The notes: generated by a model from the sequence alone, not told the origin. A DNA stretch of 24,737 nucleotides from Lachnospiraceae bacterium (GCA_029068665.1 JAIECC010000175.1:1-24737); one strand, 5' to 3'. Shown: positions 14,020 through 22,670, counted from the first letter of the stretch. Numbers and translations are program-made.

Positions 14020-15121
14020 TGTAGAATTGAAGAAGGTAGTGGATGACAGCTATGAAATCGAAGTAGGATTTCAATTGGAGCATAAATTAATAGAAGATAT
14101 AAAAAATGGTCTGGTAGGAAATCTTCACAAGTTTGTTGTTATAACGGACAGTATTGTGAAAGATTTGTATGCAGACCGGATTTACTGCTTATTACAGGAA
14201 GCGGGATATCAGGCGGATTTGTTCGTATTTGAAGCCGGGGAAACCAGTAAGACCCGTAAGACGAAAGAGGAAATAGAGGATGCTATGCTGGCAAAGGGGT
14301 ATCGCCGTGACTGTTGCATTATTGCAGTAGGAGGCGGTGTGGTAACGGACCTGGCAGGCTTTGTAGCCGGAACCTATGGCAGGGGAATTCCATTCATTAA
14401 CTATGCCACTACCTTGTTAGCAGCAGCAGATGCCTCTGTTGGCGGTAAAACTGCTGTAGATACACCATTGGCTACGAATTTAATCGGACTATTTAATCAG
14501 CCGGAAAAGGTATATCTGGATATTGCTACATGGAAAACACTGCCGTCTAATCAGATATCAAGTGGTATGGCGGAAACCATTAAGCATGGAATCATTGCGG
14601 ATAAAGAGTTCTTTCATTATCTGGATGAACATATGGCGGAAATATTGTCCATTGAGGAAGCGGTATGCGAGCATATCGCACAGGAGAATTGCAAGGTAAA
14701 ATATCAGGTAGTCATGAAGGATGAACGGGAAAGCGGTCTGCGTGAAATCCTGAATCTGGGACATACGGTAGGACGTGCTATCGAAACTGTAAGTGATTAT
14801 CAGCTGCTTCACGGCGAGGCAGTTTCCATTGGGCTGGCAGCAGAAGCAGAACTGGCACTTCAATTAGGCTATGTGACGGTGGAGGAACGGGATGCAGTCA
14901 TTGCCTTATTACAAAAAGCAAATTTACCTACGGCAATTCCGGATTATATTGATCGGGAGGCTTTGGTTAAGAAGCTGTATACGGATAAGAAAGTACGGGA
15001 TGGTAAGCTGCGGTTTGTGATTCAGAAGGGAATTGGAGCTGTGGTGGAATTCCAGGAGGGTGTATTCGCAACACCGATCGAAGAAAGTGTTGCAAGGGAA
15101 ATTATTATGAAAATGCAGTAA
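14006..15121 (+). CDS. aroB: 3-dehydroquinate synthase
   Basis: The product is 371 residues, normal for AroB. The enzyme turns DAHP into 3-dehydroquinate, the second step of the shikimate pathway, using NAD+ and a metal ion. The NAD-binding motif GGGVVTDLAGFVAGTYGRG lies at about 109-127, followed by TTLLAAADASVGGKTAVD. The metal ligands are visible as E in GMAETIKHG (about 190), H in NLGHTVGRAIE (about 254) and H in LLHGEAVSIG (about 270). The gene overlaps DUF389 by 14 nt, and its ribosome binding site (GGAGG, about 12 nt upstream) lies inside that gene. No other aro gene is in the window, so the pathway genes are not clustered here. Confidence 0.96.
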   Translation: MSIFNVELKKVVDDSYEIEVGFQLEHKLIEDIKNGLVGNLHKFVVITDSIVKDLYADRIYCLLQEAGYQADLFVFEAGETSKTRKTKEEIEDAMLAKGYRRDCCIIAVGGGVVTDLAGFVAGTYGRGIPFINYATTLLAAADASVGGKTAVDTPLATNLIGLFNQPEKVYLDIATWKTLPSNQISSGMAETIKHGIIADKEFFHYLDEHMAEILSIEEAVCEHIAQENCKVKYQVVMKDERESGLREILNLGHTVGRAIETVSDYQLLHGEAVSIGLAAEAELALQLGYVTVEERDAVIALLQKANLPTAIPDYIDREALVKKLYTDKKVRDGKLRFVIQKGIGAVVEFQEGVFATPIEESVAREIIMKMQ

Positions 15122-15216
15122 TTAAGAAAGGTTATTTAAGTGGAAATTCAAAGGCTGTAAACAGAATCGCCATATAGAAGGCTATAAAAGCATGAATGCA
15201 TGGGGAGAATAGAAAC

Positions 15217-15612
15217 GTGTCAGACAAAAAGAAGATGAAAATAGTATATGCAGCGCTTACTGTTCTTTTTCTTATGGTAGAAATCATAATTGCATTATAT
15301 GTTCATGATGATTTTATCCGGCCTTATGTGGGAGACGGGCTGGTTGTCATGGTCATTTATTTCTTTATTCGGATCTGGATACCGGAGAAGGTCCGGTTAC
15401 TGCCCCTTTATGTATTTCTATTTGCCGCATTTGTAGAGGTGATGCAGTATTTCAGACTGGTAGAACTTCTGGGACTGGGAGACAGCAGATTCTTTCGGAT
15501 TCTGCTGGGTTCTACATTTGATTTTAAGGATATTATCTGCTATGGTGCGGGCTGTCTGATTTTAGGCATATGGGAATGGATATGGAAAAAACAGAAAAGA
15601 AGAAAAATTTGA
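15217..15612 (+). CDS. DUF2809 family membrane protein
   Basis: The product is 131 residues from a GTG start. It has four hydrophobic segments (about 9-29, 39-57, 64-83 and 106-122) and the DUF2809 hallmark LVELLGLGDSRFFRILLGSTFDFKD (spread over about 84-108). I chose the GTG at 15217 because GGGGAG (15202-15207) lies 9 nt upstream; an ATG at 15196 would add seven residues but has a poor site. The gene overlaps the PAP2 gene by 43 nt. It is 95 nt after aroB with no terminator, so it may belong to the same transcript. The function is unknown. Confidence 0.82.
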   Translation: MSDKKKMKIVYAALTVLFLMVEIIIALYVHDDFIRPYVGDGLVVMVIYFFIRIWIPEKVRLLPLYVFLFAAFVEVMQYFRLVELLGLGDSRFFRILLGSTFDFKDIICYGAGCLILGIWEWIWKKQKRRKI

Positions 15613-16211
15613 TATTGCCGGCAGTTATTCTTCTGCTTGGTCTGGCAATTGCCCTTTGGGTTCTGCCAGTCGGAGAATGGAATCTGGACAGCAGTATCCT
15701 GCTGTTTTTGCAGGAAAAGGTCCGTAATCCGGTGCTGACTCCGATTTTGACAGGTATTACGACACTTGGAAATGCAGGTGCCATATGGATTGTAATAACA
15801 GTAGCGCTATGTATCTGGAAGAAGACCCGGCGAATCGGCATTATCTGTGCATGTTCTATCGTGATTTCGTTCTTGATTAATAATCTGATATTGAAACATC
15901 TGGTAGACCGTATTCGTCCCTATGAGGTGATTACGGGTTTACAGCTTTTGGTTGCAAAGCCAATCGATGCATCGTTCCCTTCAGGACATACCAGCAGTGC
16001 ATTTTCCGTGGCATGGGTACTGCTTCGTAAAATGCACTGTCGGTATGGAGTTCCTATGGTAATTTTTGCTGCAGTGATTGGCTTTTCCAGACTGTATGTA
16101 GGTGTACATTATCCAACCGATGTCTTAATTGGAATGATAAGTGGAATCGGTTGTGCCTATCTGGCAGAATTTCTGATAAACCGCCGGGAACAGAGAAAAA
16201 GTGCAGAATAG
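15570..16211 (+). CDS. PAP2-superfamily membrane phosphatase
   Basis: The product is 213 residues with about six membrane helices. The three phosphatase motifs are complete: KHLVDRIRP (about 109-117), PSGHTSSAF (about 137-145) and SRLYVGVHYPTDVL (about 173-186). Such enzymes remove phosphate from lipids such as undecaprenyl pyrophosphate or phosphatidic acid outside the membrane; the substrate cannot be read from sequence, though undecaprenyl pyrophosphate recycling is common for this size. The start is uncertain: in-frame ATG codons at 15570, 15576 and 15582 are all possible. The 5' end overlaps the DUF2809 gene by 43 nt, so the two are translated from one message. It converges with the ABC permease gene, with 9 nt between the stop codons. 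Confidence 0.9.
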   Translation: MGMDMEKTEKKKNLILPAVILLLGLAIALWVLPVGEWNLDSSILLFLQEKVRNPVLTPILTGITTLGNAGAIWIVITVALCIWKKTRRIGIICACSIVISFLINNLILKHLVDRIRPYEVITGLQLLVAKPIDASFPSGHTSSAFSVAWVLLRKMHCRYGVPMVIFAAVIGFSRLYVGVHYPTDVLIGMISGIGCAYLAEFLINRREQRKSAE

Positions 16212-16220
16212 GCTTATTTT

Positions 16221-18569
16221 TTACTCTGTTACCAGTTCTCTTACCTCTACCCGTTTGATTTTTCCGGAAACCAGATAAGCAAACAGGAAGAAACTGAGGC
16301 AGATCAACAGAATCGGTATCAGGATAGTATCATAGGTAAAGTCTGCAACGAAATTCGTGATTCCTATTGCCCACAGTAAAGAATTCAACAGCCGGTTGCT
16401 GAACAGGAAGGCAAGGATGGTTCCCAGAATCGAACCGATTCCTGCCACGAATAGAAATCGAAAGGCAAATTGAAGACGCAGACTTAGGGCGGTAAATCCT
16501 AATGCTTTGTAGATTCCGATATCTATTCGCTCCTTAATAAAGATTTTACTGCAGACCATATAGACAACCACAAGGGCAAACAAGATGGAGAAGGTATAAA
16601 TCACTGCTGTCATGGCATCTAATGCCAACCGGATTAATCCTGTAAAGGAATCCGTTTCCACTGCTGTTGCATCCAGAATATCTCCGAATTCTTCATTCAG
16701 GACATCCGTAATCTCTTGGGATTTCGATGAATCAACAAAGCTGAAGTCTGCAGAAGTAGGGCATGGAATGTCCAGCCTGTCTCCCCCTTCTGCGGAAATG
16801 GCAATTACCAGTCCGGTATCGTTGGTGCTTTGGAAGATGCCGGAAATAATGAATTCTTCCCGGAAATTGCCGCAGGCAAGAAGTACGGTATCTCCCAGTT
16901 CTAAATCCAGCTCTTTGGCAACGATTTCCGTTATCAGAACTTCATTGTCATACAGAGGAGCCCGTCCCTTGGTAATCCCTCCAATCATATCCGGGTCTTT
17001 CCATATGAAGCAATAGATTTCATATCCGTTAATGGAGATATATCGGGTGTTCATATAATATGCTTTATCAATGGGGGACAGTGTTTCGATTACAGCTTCC
17101 ATATCCTCTAATTCCTGTTCACTGGCAACTTCCTGAAAATAGATAGCACAATCGCTGTACATATATCCCATGGCTTCCAGCGCTGATTTTGAATCTGCCA
17201 TATTTGCCAGTACGGTTATGGTCAGCATGAAGAAGACCAGAATGGCAGCGATCAGAATAGAAGCAAGGTATCGTCTGGCTGCAGAAGTAAACTGACGAAA
17301 TGCAAGACTTCCGGATAGAAGCTTCTGTGAAATGGGCAGCCGAAACCGGCTGTCAAAGTATTGTTCCGGCTGTCCGGCAGACAGAGCACGAACCGGTGAC
17401 AGCGTTCCCAGCTTCTGTGTCAGAAGCAGCAGGATGATGGTAGAAATCAGTAAAAGAGCGAGGATACACAGCAGACTTTTGCCAAGGGATATGGTATGGT
17501 CTGCCAGAATAGCTGTTATTGGCAGATAGAGCTGTACCAAAGTAGTTGTCAATGGAATCGCAAGGAGAAGACCCAAAGCAGCACCTGCAATCTCAGCAAA
17601 TAAGTATTGTAACATCAGTACAATCTGCAATTTTCCGGTAGTAAAACCCTGTGCCTTTAATATACCGAGGTTGACATAATCCGACTCAATGCTGGTAGAA
17701 AGACTATGACCAATGACAATCAGAACAATGATAAATAACAGGCATAAGAATACCATCAGAATACTGGAAATAATCTGATTGAATAGCCCGGTATAATGAA
17801 CAATCTGAGTTTTGGTCAGAGAACCCATGGACGTAGCATCAATGATACCGGTATCCATGTTCAACTGCTGCTTCCATTTCACATCTGATAGTGTACAGTC
17901 AGAGGCTTTATAAATATGAAGGATATACATAGCACCAACATTCTGATTATCGGTATTAAACTGCCGATAGTCATCTTCTATTTGTGCAAAGTCGGAATCA
18001 CTGATAAAAATCTGTTTCCATCCCATGGTGGCACTGCCATTATTGGGTTCTTCAATAAATCCCTTTACTACAAAATCATATTCTCCAAAGGTAGTGGTGT
18101 AGTGAATGGTATCTCCGATTTCACAAGAGTATTTACTTCTGACTCCCAGAGGGACATAAATTTCACCCTTGTCTAAGGACGGTGTTTCCTTTTCATGTGC
18201 AGTTAGATTTTCGTTCAGGATTCGATAATCCGGTGTCAGCTTTCTTAGAAAAGCGGTTTCGTAGGACTTGGTTCCATTTGCTTCGCTGGATACTGTCCAG
18301 AAGGCAGGAATTGCCATAAGGTTCTCTACGGTATCCTGTGCCAGAAGAGAAGCTTGCAGTTCATCTGTATAGCTGCTTTCATGTATAAATACCACTAAAT
18401 CTCCGGCATGAATTCGCTGTAATGCCTGTTCTACCGCCTGATTTTCATTGTTCGTAGCATTGAATATGGCAGTCATTGCCGTGACAATAATCAGCATAAG
18501 AGTAAAAAGACTGAAGAACGTACCCTTTCGATAACGGATATTTGCTTTCAAAAGTGTAAGGATTTCCAT
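16221..18569 (-). CDS. ABC transporter permease, FtsX/MacB type, two FtsX domains
   Basis: The product is 782 residues. It shows the duplicated exporter layout: TM helix (about 16-38), a large outside domain (about 40-255), three helices (about 262-385), a fifth helix near 435-457, a second outside domain (about 460-640), and three more helices (about 645-670, 695-720 and 735-765). Both FtsX domains look intact. Such permeases work with a LolD/MacB-like ATPase to export lipids, peptides or antimicrobials, or to sense envelope damage. I chose the ATG at 18569, with AGGTG 7 nt upstream; a GTG at 18578 is also possible. It follows the ATPase gene by 9 nt and is the last gene of the minus-strand unit. 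No clear hairpin terminator is seen before the convergent PAP2 gene. Confidence 0.92.
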   Translation of the reverse strand: MEILTLLKANIRYRKGTFFSLFTLMLIIVTAMTAIFNATNNENQAVEQALQRIHAGDLVVFIHESSYTDELQASLLAQDTVENLMAIPAFWTVSSEANGTKSYETAFLRKLTPDYRILNENLTAHEKETPSLDKGEIYVPLGVRSKYSCEIGDTIHYTTTFGEYDFVVKGFIEEPNNGSATMGWKQIFISDSDFAQIEDDYRQFNTDNQNVGAMYILHIYKASDCTLSDVKWKQQLNMDTGIIDATSMGSLTKTQIVHYTGLFNQIISSILMVFLCLLFIIVLIVIGHSLSTSIESDYVNLGILKAQGFTTGKLQIVLMLQYLFAEIAGAALGLLLAIPLTTTLVQLYLPITAILADHTISLGKSLLCILALLLISTIILLLLTQKLGTLSPVRALSAGQPEQYFDSRFRLPISQKLLSGSLAFRQFTSAARRYLASILIAAILVFFMLTITVLANMADSKSALEAMGYMYSDCAIYFQEVASEQELEDMEAVIETLSPIDKAYYMNTRYISINGYEIYCFIWKDPDMIGGITKGRAPLYDNEVLITEIVAKELDLELGDTVLLACGNFREEFIISGIFQSTNDTGLVIAISAEGGDRLDIPCPTSADFSFVDSSKSQEITDVLNEEFGDILDATAVETDSFTGLIRLALDAMTAVIYTFSILFALVVVYMVCSKIFIKERIDIGIYKALGFTALSLRLQFAFRFLFVAGIGSILGTILAFLFSNRLLNSLLWAIGITNFVADFTYDTILIPILLICLSFFLFAYLVSGKIKRVEVRELVTE

Positions 18570-18578
18570 ATGTATCAC

Positions 18579-19340
18579 CTACCATTCCATAGAGCCTAAC
18601 CAGGCGTTTACCTGTGCTTCCCGGCTCTTTTCTTCTTCTGCCTGATAAGGCGGCAGGGAAAGCTCCCCCATAATAGCTCCGTCTGCCAGATAGAGGATAC
18701 GGGTTGCCCGTAATGTGGCACGCATATCATGGGTGACCATCAGGATACTTTGCCCGTTGGCATTTAAGTCTGTCAGTAAATTCAATACTTCTGTGGTGTT
18801 TTTCCGGTTCAGGGCACCGGTAGGCTCATCTGCAAACAGCAGCTTTGGCTGATGAATGACTGCTCTTGCAATGGCACAGCGCTGCTGTTCACCTCCGGAT
18901 ACCTGGGAAGGAAGGTGGGTCTTTACATGAAGGATTCCCATTTTCTCCATTAATTCATTGGCACGGGTATTGATTTCTGAAGTGGTATGGTTCTTGTTCA
19001 GATATCCCGATACTGCTATATTTTCGAATAAAGAAAGATTACTGATCAGATGCATCTGCTGGAAGATAAAGCCGAAGTCTGTATGACGCAGTCCGGCCAG
19101 CTTCTTTTCACTCATATCTGCTAAGTTCCGGTCCCCATAGAGCACCTGTCCCGCGGTTGCCCGGTCCATACCGCTTAATGTGTAAAGCAGTGTGGATTTT
19201 CCGGAACCGGAGGCTCCCATGATTACGGTAAAGTCCCCCTCATAAAGCTCCAGATCAATATGCGAAAGAATATGAAGCTGCTCACCGTTGTGGGCAAAGC
19301 TTTTACATAAGTCCTTTGCTGATAAGATGGTATGTTTCAT
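18579..19340 (-). CDS. ABC transporter ATP-binding protein, LolD/MacB type
   Basis: The product is 253 residues. All motifs are present: Walker A GASGSGKST (42-50), Q-loop FIFQQMHL (Q94), signature VSGGEQQR (147-154), Walker B LLFADEPT and H-loop VTHD (H204). The D-loop reads GALNRK, with Asn in place of the usual Asp. The start at 19340 is set by AAAGGAG 5 nt upstream; a longer reading from 19406 has none. It powers the FtsX-type permease encoded 9 nt downstream. The two genes follow a response regulator and kinase on the same strand, an arrangement common for peptide-antibiotic or cell-wall stress exporters. Confidence 0.94.
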   Translation of the reverse strand: MKHTILSAKDLCKSFAHNGEQLHILSHIDLELYEGDFTVIMGASGSGKSTLLYTLSGMDRATAGQVLYGDRNLADMSEKKLAGLRHTDFGFIFQQMHLISNLSLFENIAVSGYLNKNHTTSEINTRANELMEKMGILHVKTHLPSQVSGGEQQRCAIARAVIHQPKLLFADEPTGALNRKNTTEVLNLLTDLNANGQSILMVTHDMRATLRATRILYLADGAIMGELSLPPYQAEEEKSREAQVNAWLGSMEW

Positions 19341-19447
19341 TGCTGCTCCTTTCCTGTGCAGCCGGATGATTTCCTTATATGGAGTGACTGCACTGTTGGA
19401 ATGCATTTACACTGCAAATGTACTTCCAGCACTTACCCTAACAGAAA

Positions 19448-19469
19448 AGTTATTAAGAAGTCCTTAAGA
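19448..19469 (-). promoter_or_regulatory. Candidate response-regulator box upstream of the ABC genes
   Basis: On the minus strand TCTTAAGGACT and TCTTAATAACT are adjacent 11-nt direct repeats (9 of 11 identical), the spacing expected for OmpR-type regulators. They also contain a perfect dyad TTAAG-N5-CTTAA. The box spans the kinase stop codon and lies about 110 nt upstream of the ATPase start. No strong -10 is seen downstream. Confidence 0.5.
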
Positions 19470-20609
19470 GTATGGGAATTTGACAGGGAAATATACGATG
19501 GCCTCCAAGCCGTCCGTATGATTATGCAGTTGAATACCGCCATTCATTTGCTCTGCGATATATTTTACAATATATAAGCCTAAGCCGGAGCCGGCTTCTG
19601 CCCCACAGTTTCCTCCACGATAGAATTTATCAAAGATAAATGGCATGTCTTTATCCGGAATTCCGCTGCCATAGTCCCGGAACCGGATTTGGATGGAATC
19701 ATCTGTATGTGTCAGGGATACATCAATCCGGGTTTTGGCATATTTTCGGGCATTGTTAATCAGGTTTTCCGCAATCTGCAGCAAGCGGTTCTGGTCCGCA
19801 TTTACCATAGCAGTAAAATCCGGTGCATGAAAGATGATATCCTTTTGTTCGGCTGCAATCTCATGAATAGCTGTCTGCATATAGCTGCACAGTTCAAATT
19901 CCGTGGGATTGATTTTCAGCTTATCCAGATTAGAAAGAGAATGTAGAAATAAGTCATCCGTCAGTCGGGCTACTTCATCACACTTTCGTGTCAGTACCGC
20001 CACATAGTTTTGCCGTTTCTCCGGAGTGGTATCCAGATTGGCTTCCAGTCCTTCTGCATAGGCACGAATAGAGGCAATGGGGGTCTTAATATCATGGGAA
20101 AGCGTAGCAATGACAGTTTTATTGTTCTCAATGGCCTCCCGTTCACAGGCACGGGCCTTGGTAATTTCCTGCCGCATACTGTCAAATGCCCAGGTAAACT
20201 GGCCAAAATAATTAGAACGTTCATAATGAAGGGGAAGATTGAGATTCCCTTGGGCAATTTGTTCTGCAAAGGTCTGCAATTTATCAAAGGGCCGTAACAT
20301 TGCAAAGTAAATATAAAAAAATACTACGATGAGAAATAGGAGACAGCAGGCGGACAATGGCAGAATAAGAACAGGCTGCTCAGAAGGATATTCGGTCTGC
20401 TGTATATCTGCCTGCAGTCTGGCAGTCATTTCAGCGGCGGTTTCATAATGACCGGATTGGATTAAATGTTCAATTTCATTTAATGCAATGATTTGTTCGC
20501 CTTTCCGGTCCGCGGATGTATCTGGCTGATTCCGGAAAAAAAAGGAGCCGGTAATGAGAAGAATGATTGCTGCAAAGAATAATGTAATAATAATTAATTT
20601 ATGTTTCAT
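19464..20609 (-). CDS. Sensor histidine kinase of a two-component system
   Basis: The product is 381 residues. TM1 lies at about 4-25, an outside domain of about 55 residues at 26-80, and TM2 at about 80-103. A HAMP linker follows (LRPFDKLQTFAEQIAQGNL). The HisKA box is ATLSHDIKTPIASIRAYAEG with phospho-acceptor H172. The ATPase domain has N-box ENLINNARKYAK, G1 DYGSGIPD, F-box FDKFYRG and G2 GSGLGLYIVKYI. The small outside domain differs from the intramembrane-sensing BceS type. AGGAGG stands 5 nt before the ATG, and the gene overlaps the response regulator by 11 nt. It probably senses an envelope signal and, through the regulator, controls the ABC exporter downstream. Confidence 0.95.
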   Translation of the reverse strand: MKHKLIIITLFFAAIILLITGSFFFRNQPDTSADRKGEQIIALNEIEHLIQSGHYETAAEMTARLQADIQQTEYPSEQPVLILPLSACCLLFLIVVFFYIYFAMLRPFDKLQTFAEQIAQGNLNLPLHYERSNYFGQFTWAFDSMRQEITKARACEREAIENNKTVIATLSHDIKTPIASIRAYAEGLEANLDTTPEKRQNYVAVLTRKCDEVARLTDDLFLHSLSNLDKLKINPTEFELCSYMQTAIHEIAAEQKDIIFHAPDFTAMVNADQNRLLQIAENLINNARKYAKTRIDVSLTHTDDSIQIRFRDYGSGIPDKDMPFIFDKFYRGGNCGAEAGSGLGLYIVKYIAEQMNGGIQLHNHTDGLEAIVYFPVKFPYS

Positions 20610-21300
20610 GCTGTCCTCCTGTTTCTAACAGATAGCCGATTCCCCAGACTGTTTTGATGTATCGGGGCTCTGCCGGATTGTCCTCTAGTTTTTCCCGCAG
20701 CCAGCGGATGTGAACAGTAAGGGTGGAAGCTTCTACCATGGAAAAGGCTCCCCATACCTCCTGAAGCAGCCGTTCTTTGGGAAGCGCCGCATTGGGATGC
20801 TCACACAGGTAGGCAAGCAGGTCGAATTCCCGTAAGGAAAGAGATACCGGGATATTATTTTTAAGGACACTTCGGGCTGTGATATTGACGGAAACGTTGC
20901 CGAAGGTCACAATCTGTTCCTCCTGGTGGAATCCGTAGGTCCGGCGCATCAGTGCATTCACTCTGGATAGCAGCTCCTTCATGGAATAAGGCTTGGGAAG
21001 ATAGTCATCGCCACCTAAGTCGAATCCGGTAATCCGGTCTGTTTCACTGGTCCGGGCGCTTGCGAAGATAACCGGAACGGTGGATGCCCGGCGAAGCTCT
21101 CGGCATAGTTCAAAGCCGGTGGTACCCGGCAGATTAATATCCAGTAGAATAAGATGAAAGACGGAATCGGCAAGCAGTTCAAATGCCTGTTCGCTGTCTG
21201 CGGCACAGGTGACTCCGTATCCGTAGCTTTCCAGCATATCGGACAGAATAAGAGACAGGTCGGTATCGTCATCTATAATAAGGATTTGTTTTTGTGTCAT
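20599..21300 (-). CDS. OmpR/PhoB-family response regulator
   Basis: The product is 233 residues. The receiver domain has the acidic pocket IIDDDTD (about 8-14), phospho-acceptor D54 in LLDINLPGT and the conserved Lys in YLPKPYS (about 104). A winged-helix Trans_reg_C domain fills about 130-228 (SLREFDLLAYLCEHPN, then EASTLTVHIRWLREKLE and YIKTVWGIGYLLE). GAAAGG lies 9 nt before the ATG. It is the first gene of the minus-strand unit with the kinase and ABC exporter. Its likely DNA site is the 11-nt direct-repeat box at 19448-19469. Confidence 0.96.
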   Translation of the reverse strand: MTQKQILIIDDDTDLSLILSDMLESYGYGVTCAADSEQAFELLADSVFHLILLDINLPGTTGFELCRELRRASTVPVIFASARTSETDRITGFDLGGDDYLPKPYSMKELLSRVNALMRRTYGFHQEEQIVTFGNVSVNITARSVLKNNIPVSLSLREFDLLAYLCEHPNAALPKERLLQEVWGAFSMVEASTLTVHIRWLREKLEDNPAEPRYIKTVWGIGYLLETGGQHET

Positions 21301-21331
21301 GGAAATGCCTTTCTGTATACTTTTTTCAGAT

Positions 21332-21360
21332 ATTTTAGCCTATTGTGGAATGGGTGGCAA
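21332..21360 (-). promoter_or_regulatory. Promoter of the two-component operon
   Basis: On the minus strand TTGCCA (21360-21355), a 17-nt spacer and TAAAAT (21337-21332) lie about 31 nt before the response-regulator ATG. Confidence 0.6.
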
Positions 21361-21388
21361 GAGGAAAGAATGTCAATTGATTAATTTG

Positions 21389-21417
21389 TTGACGCTATAG
21401 AGCCAAGTAATTAATAT
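21389..21417 (+). promoter_or_regulatory. Sigma-A-type promoter of the ECF sigma factor gene
   Basis: TTGACG (21389-21394), a 17-nt spacer and TAATAT (21412-21417). A perfect palindrome GAAAGGCCTTTC follows in the leader at about 21462-21473, upstream of the AAGGAGGT ribosome binding site (21493-21500). Confidence 0.6.
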
Positions 21418-21506
21418 GAAAATAAATCGCACATTTTTTATTCCTCAGCCGTTTATATAGTGAAAGGCCTTTCAAGGAAACAAAAGCAGAACAAGGAGGT
21501 GTGGCT

Positions 21507-21992
21507 GTGAGCGACCAGGAGTTTAACAGAATTGTCGGACAATATGCAGACATGGTTTATCGTGTGGCACTCAGCTATACCAAGACTCCTCATGATGCAG
21601 AGGATGTAGTGCAGACAACTTTTATGAAGCTGCTGATTGGGCGGAAAAAGTTTCAGGATGAAGAACATATCCGGAGATGGCTGATTCGGGTAGCAGTAAA
21701 TGAATGTAACAGTCTATGGTCTTCCTTTTGGAGAAAGAATGTAGAGTATACGGAAGAGCCGGCAGTGGAGCCGGAGTTCTCCATAGAAGAGAAGCAGGCC
21801 CTGTATCAGGCGGTGATGAGTCTTCCGCCAAAGTGCAGAATTGTGGTTCATTTATTCTACTATGAAGAGTATTCCTCCAAGGAAATTGCAGAACTTTTGC
21901 ATATGCGGGAGGCAACGGTGAGAACCAGACTTGTTCGTGCAAGGAAACTATTGCGGCAGCAGCTAAAGGAGGCGTGGGAAGATGAAGAATAA
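21507..21992 (+). CDS. ECF-type RNA polymerase sigma factor
   Basis: The product is 161 residues. Region 2 covers about 5-75 (FNRIVGQYADMVYRVALSYT, then DAEDVVQTTFMKLL and IRRWLIRVAVNEC), and region 4 covers about 100-158 (LPPKCRIVVHLFYYEEYSSKEIAEL, given in parts, with the helix-turn-helix MREATVRTRLVRARKLL). There is no region 3, as is normal for ECF factors. I chose the GTG at 21507 because AAGGAGGT (21493-21500) then has a 6-nt gap; a GTG at 21501 would touch it. The next gene overlaps by 11 nt and encodes a single-pass membrane protein that may act as anti-sigma factor. Target genes cannot be told from this window. Confidence 0.94.
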   Translation: MSDQEFNRIVGQYADMVYRVALSYTKTPHDAEDVVQTTFMKLLIGRKKFQDEEHIRRWLIRVAVNECNSLWSSFWRKNVEYTEEPAVEPEFSIEEKQALYQAVMSLPPKCRIVVHLFYYEEYSSKEIAELLHMREATVRTRLVRARKLLRQQLKEAWEDEE

Positions 21993-22560
21993 AGAATATT
22001 ATCAAGGCACCTTTGACGAGGTACATGTCCCTGAGGCAGTGCTGGGAAAGGTCAAGGGTATGAAAATGGAAGAAAAGAAGATTCAGAAAAAGAGTAAACT
22101 AAGATATGCAGCGGCCATTGCAGCAGCATTTGGGCTTTGCATTGTGGCATCCAATGGAATCTGCTATGCAGCAACCGGCAATACCTGGGTAGAAAAGGTG
22201 ATTCTTTACATCAATGGTGAGGCAGTGGAGCAGGATATTACCTGGCATCAGGATGGAGACCTGGTGTATGGTGAATTCGAATACCAGGTAGATGGTGAAG
22301 AGCCTGCAGTCGTTGAATTCTATAACAGTGAGGACACCCAGATGGAAATCAAAGATGGGGCAGAGTATGAGGAATGTAATTTGACCTCAGAAATCCTACA
22401 GGAAAACGATCGCCTGTATCTTTCTATTGGTGACAGTAAGATTGATATTACAGAGGATTTTGCTGACGGTGAATGCAGTGGAACTTTTGAATTCCAGGGA
22501 GTTACTTTCGAATATGAGCTTAGTGGAACCGTAGATAATTATACGGTTGATGTGAGATAA
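21982..22560 (+). CDS. Single-pass membrane partner of the ECF sigma factor, possible anti-sigma
   Basis: The product is 192 residues. Residues 1-40 are cytoplasmic and charged (MKNKEYYQGTFDEVHVPEAV, then KMEEKKIQKKSK). One membrane helix lies at about 42-62 (YAAAIAAAFGLCIVASNGIC). The rest is an acidic outside domain of about 125 residues rich in beta-type sequence (GDLVYGEFEYQVDGEEPAVV). The overlap with the sigma gene and this topology fit an anti-sigma factor that holds the sigma factor at the membrane. No ZAS zinc motif (HxxxCxxC) is visible, so it belongs to a different class. A DUF4179-like relation is possible but not certain. A strong terminator follows. Confidence 0.75.
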   Translation: MKNKEYYQGTFDEVHVPEAVLGKVKGMKMEEKKIQKKSKLRYAAAIAAAFGLCIVASNGICYAATGNTWVEKVILYINGEAVEQDITWHQDGDLVYGEFEYQVDGEEPAVVEFYNSEDTQMEIKDGAEYEECNLTSEILQENDRLYLSIGDSKIDITEDFADGECSGTFEFQGVTFEYELSGTVDNYTVDVR

Positions 22561-22588
22561 GTAAAGCTATATGAAGCTCTATAGGAAG

Positions 22589-22622
22589 CAAGTCCATCGT
22601 TTTAAACGATGGGCTTGTTTTT
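22589..22622 (+). terminator. Terminator of the ECF sigma operon
   Basis: CAAGTCCATCG (22589-22599) pairs with CGATGGGCTTG (22607-22617), one T-G pair, with a 7-nt loop and five T. Confidence 0.88.
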
Positions 22623-22642
22623 GATATCCGAATTTCAGATAT

Positions 22643-22670
22643 TTGCACAATGCCTGAAATCTGCTAGAAT
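22643..22670 (+). promoter_or_regulatory. Promoter of the YjbR-family gene
   Basis: TTGCAC (22643-22648), a 16-nt spacer and TAGAAT (22665-22670), 57 nt before the ATG. Confidence 0.5.

Noticed and set aside
16196..16240. Bidirectional terminator between the PAP2 and ABC permease genes
   Set aside because: The stop codons are 9 nt apart and no stable stem with T runs could be drawn.
16612..18176. Several plus-strand open frames opposite the ABC permease gene
   Set aside because: They are shadows of a clear, complete permease gene.
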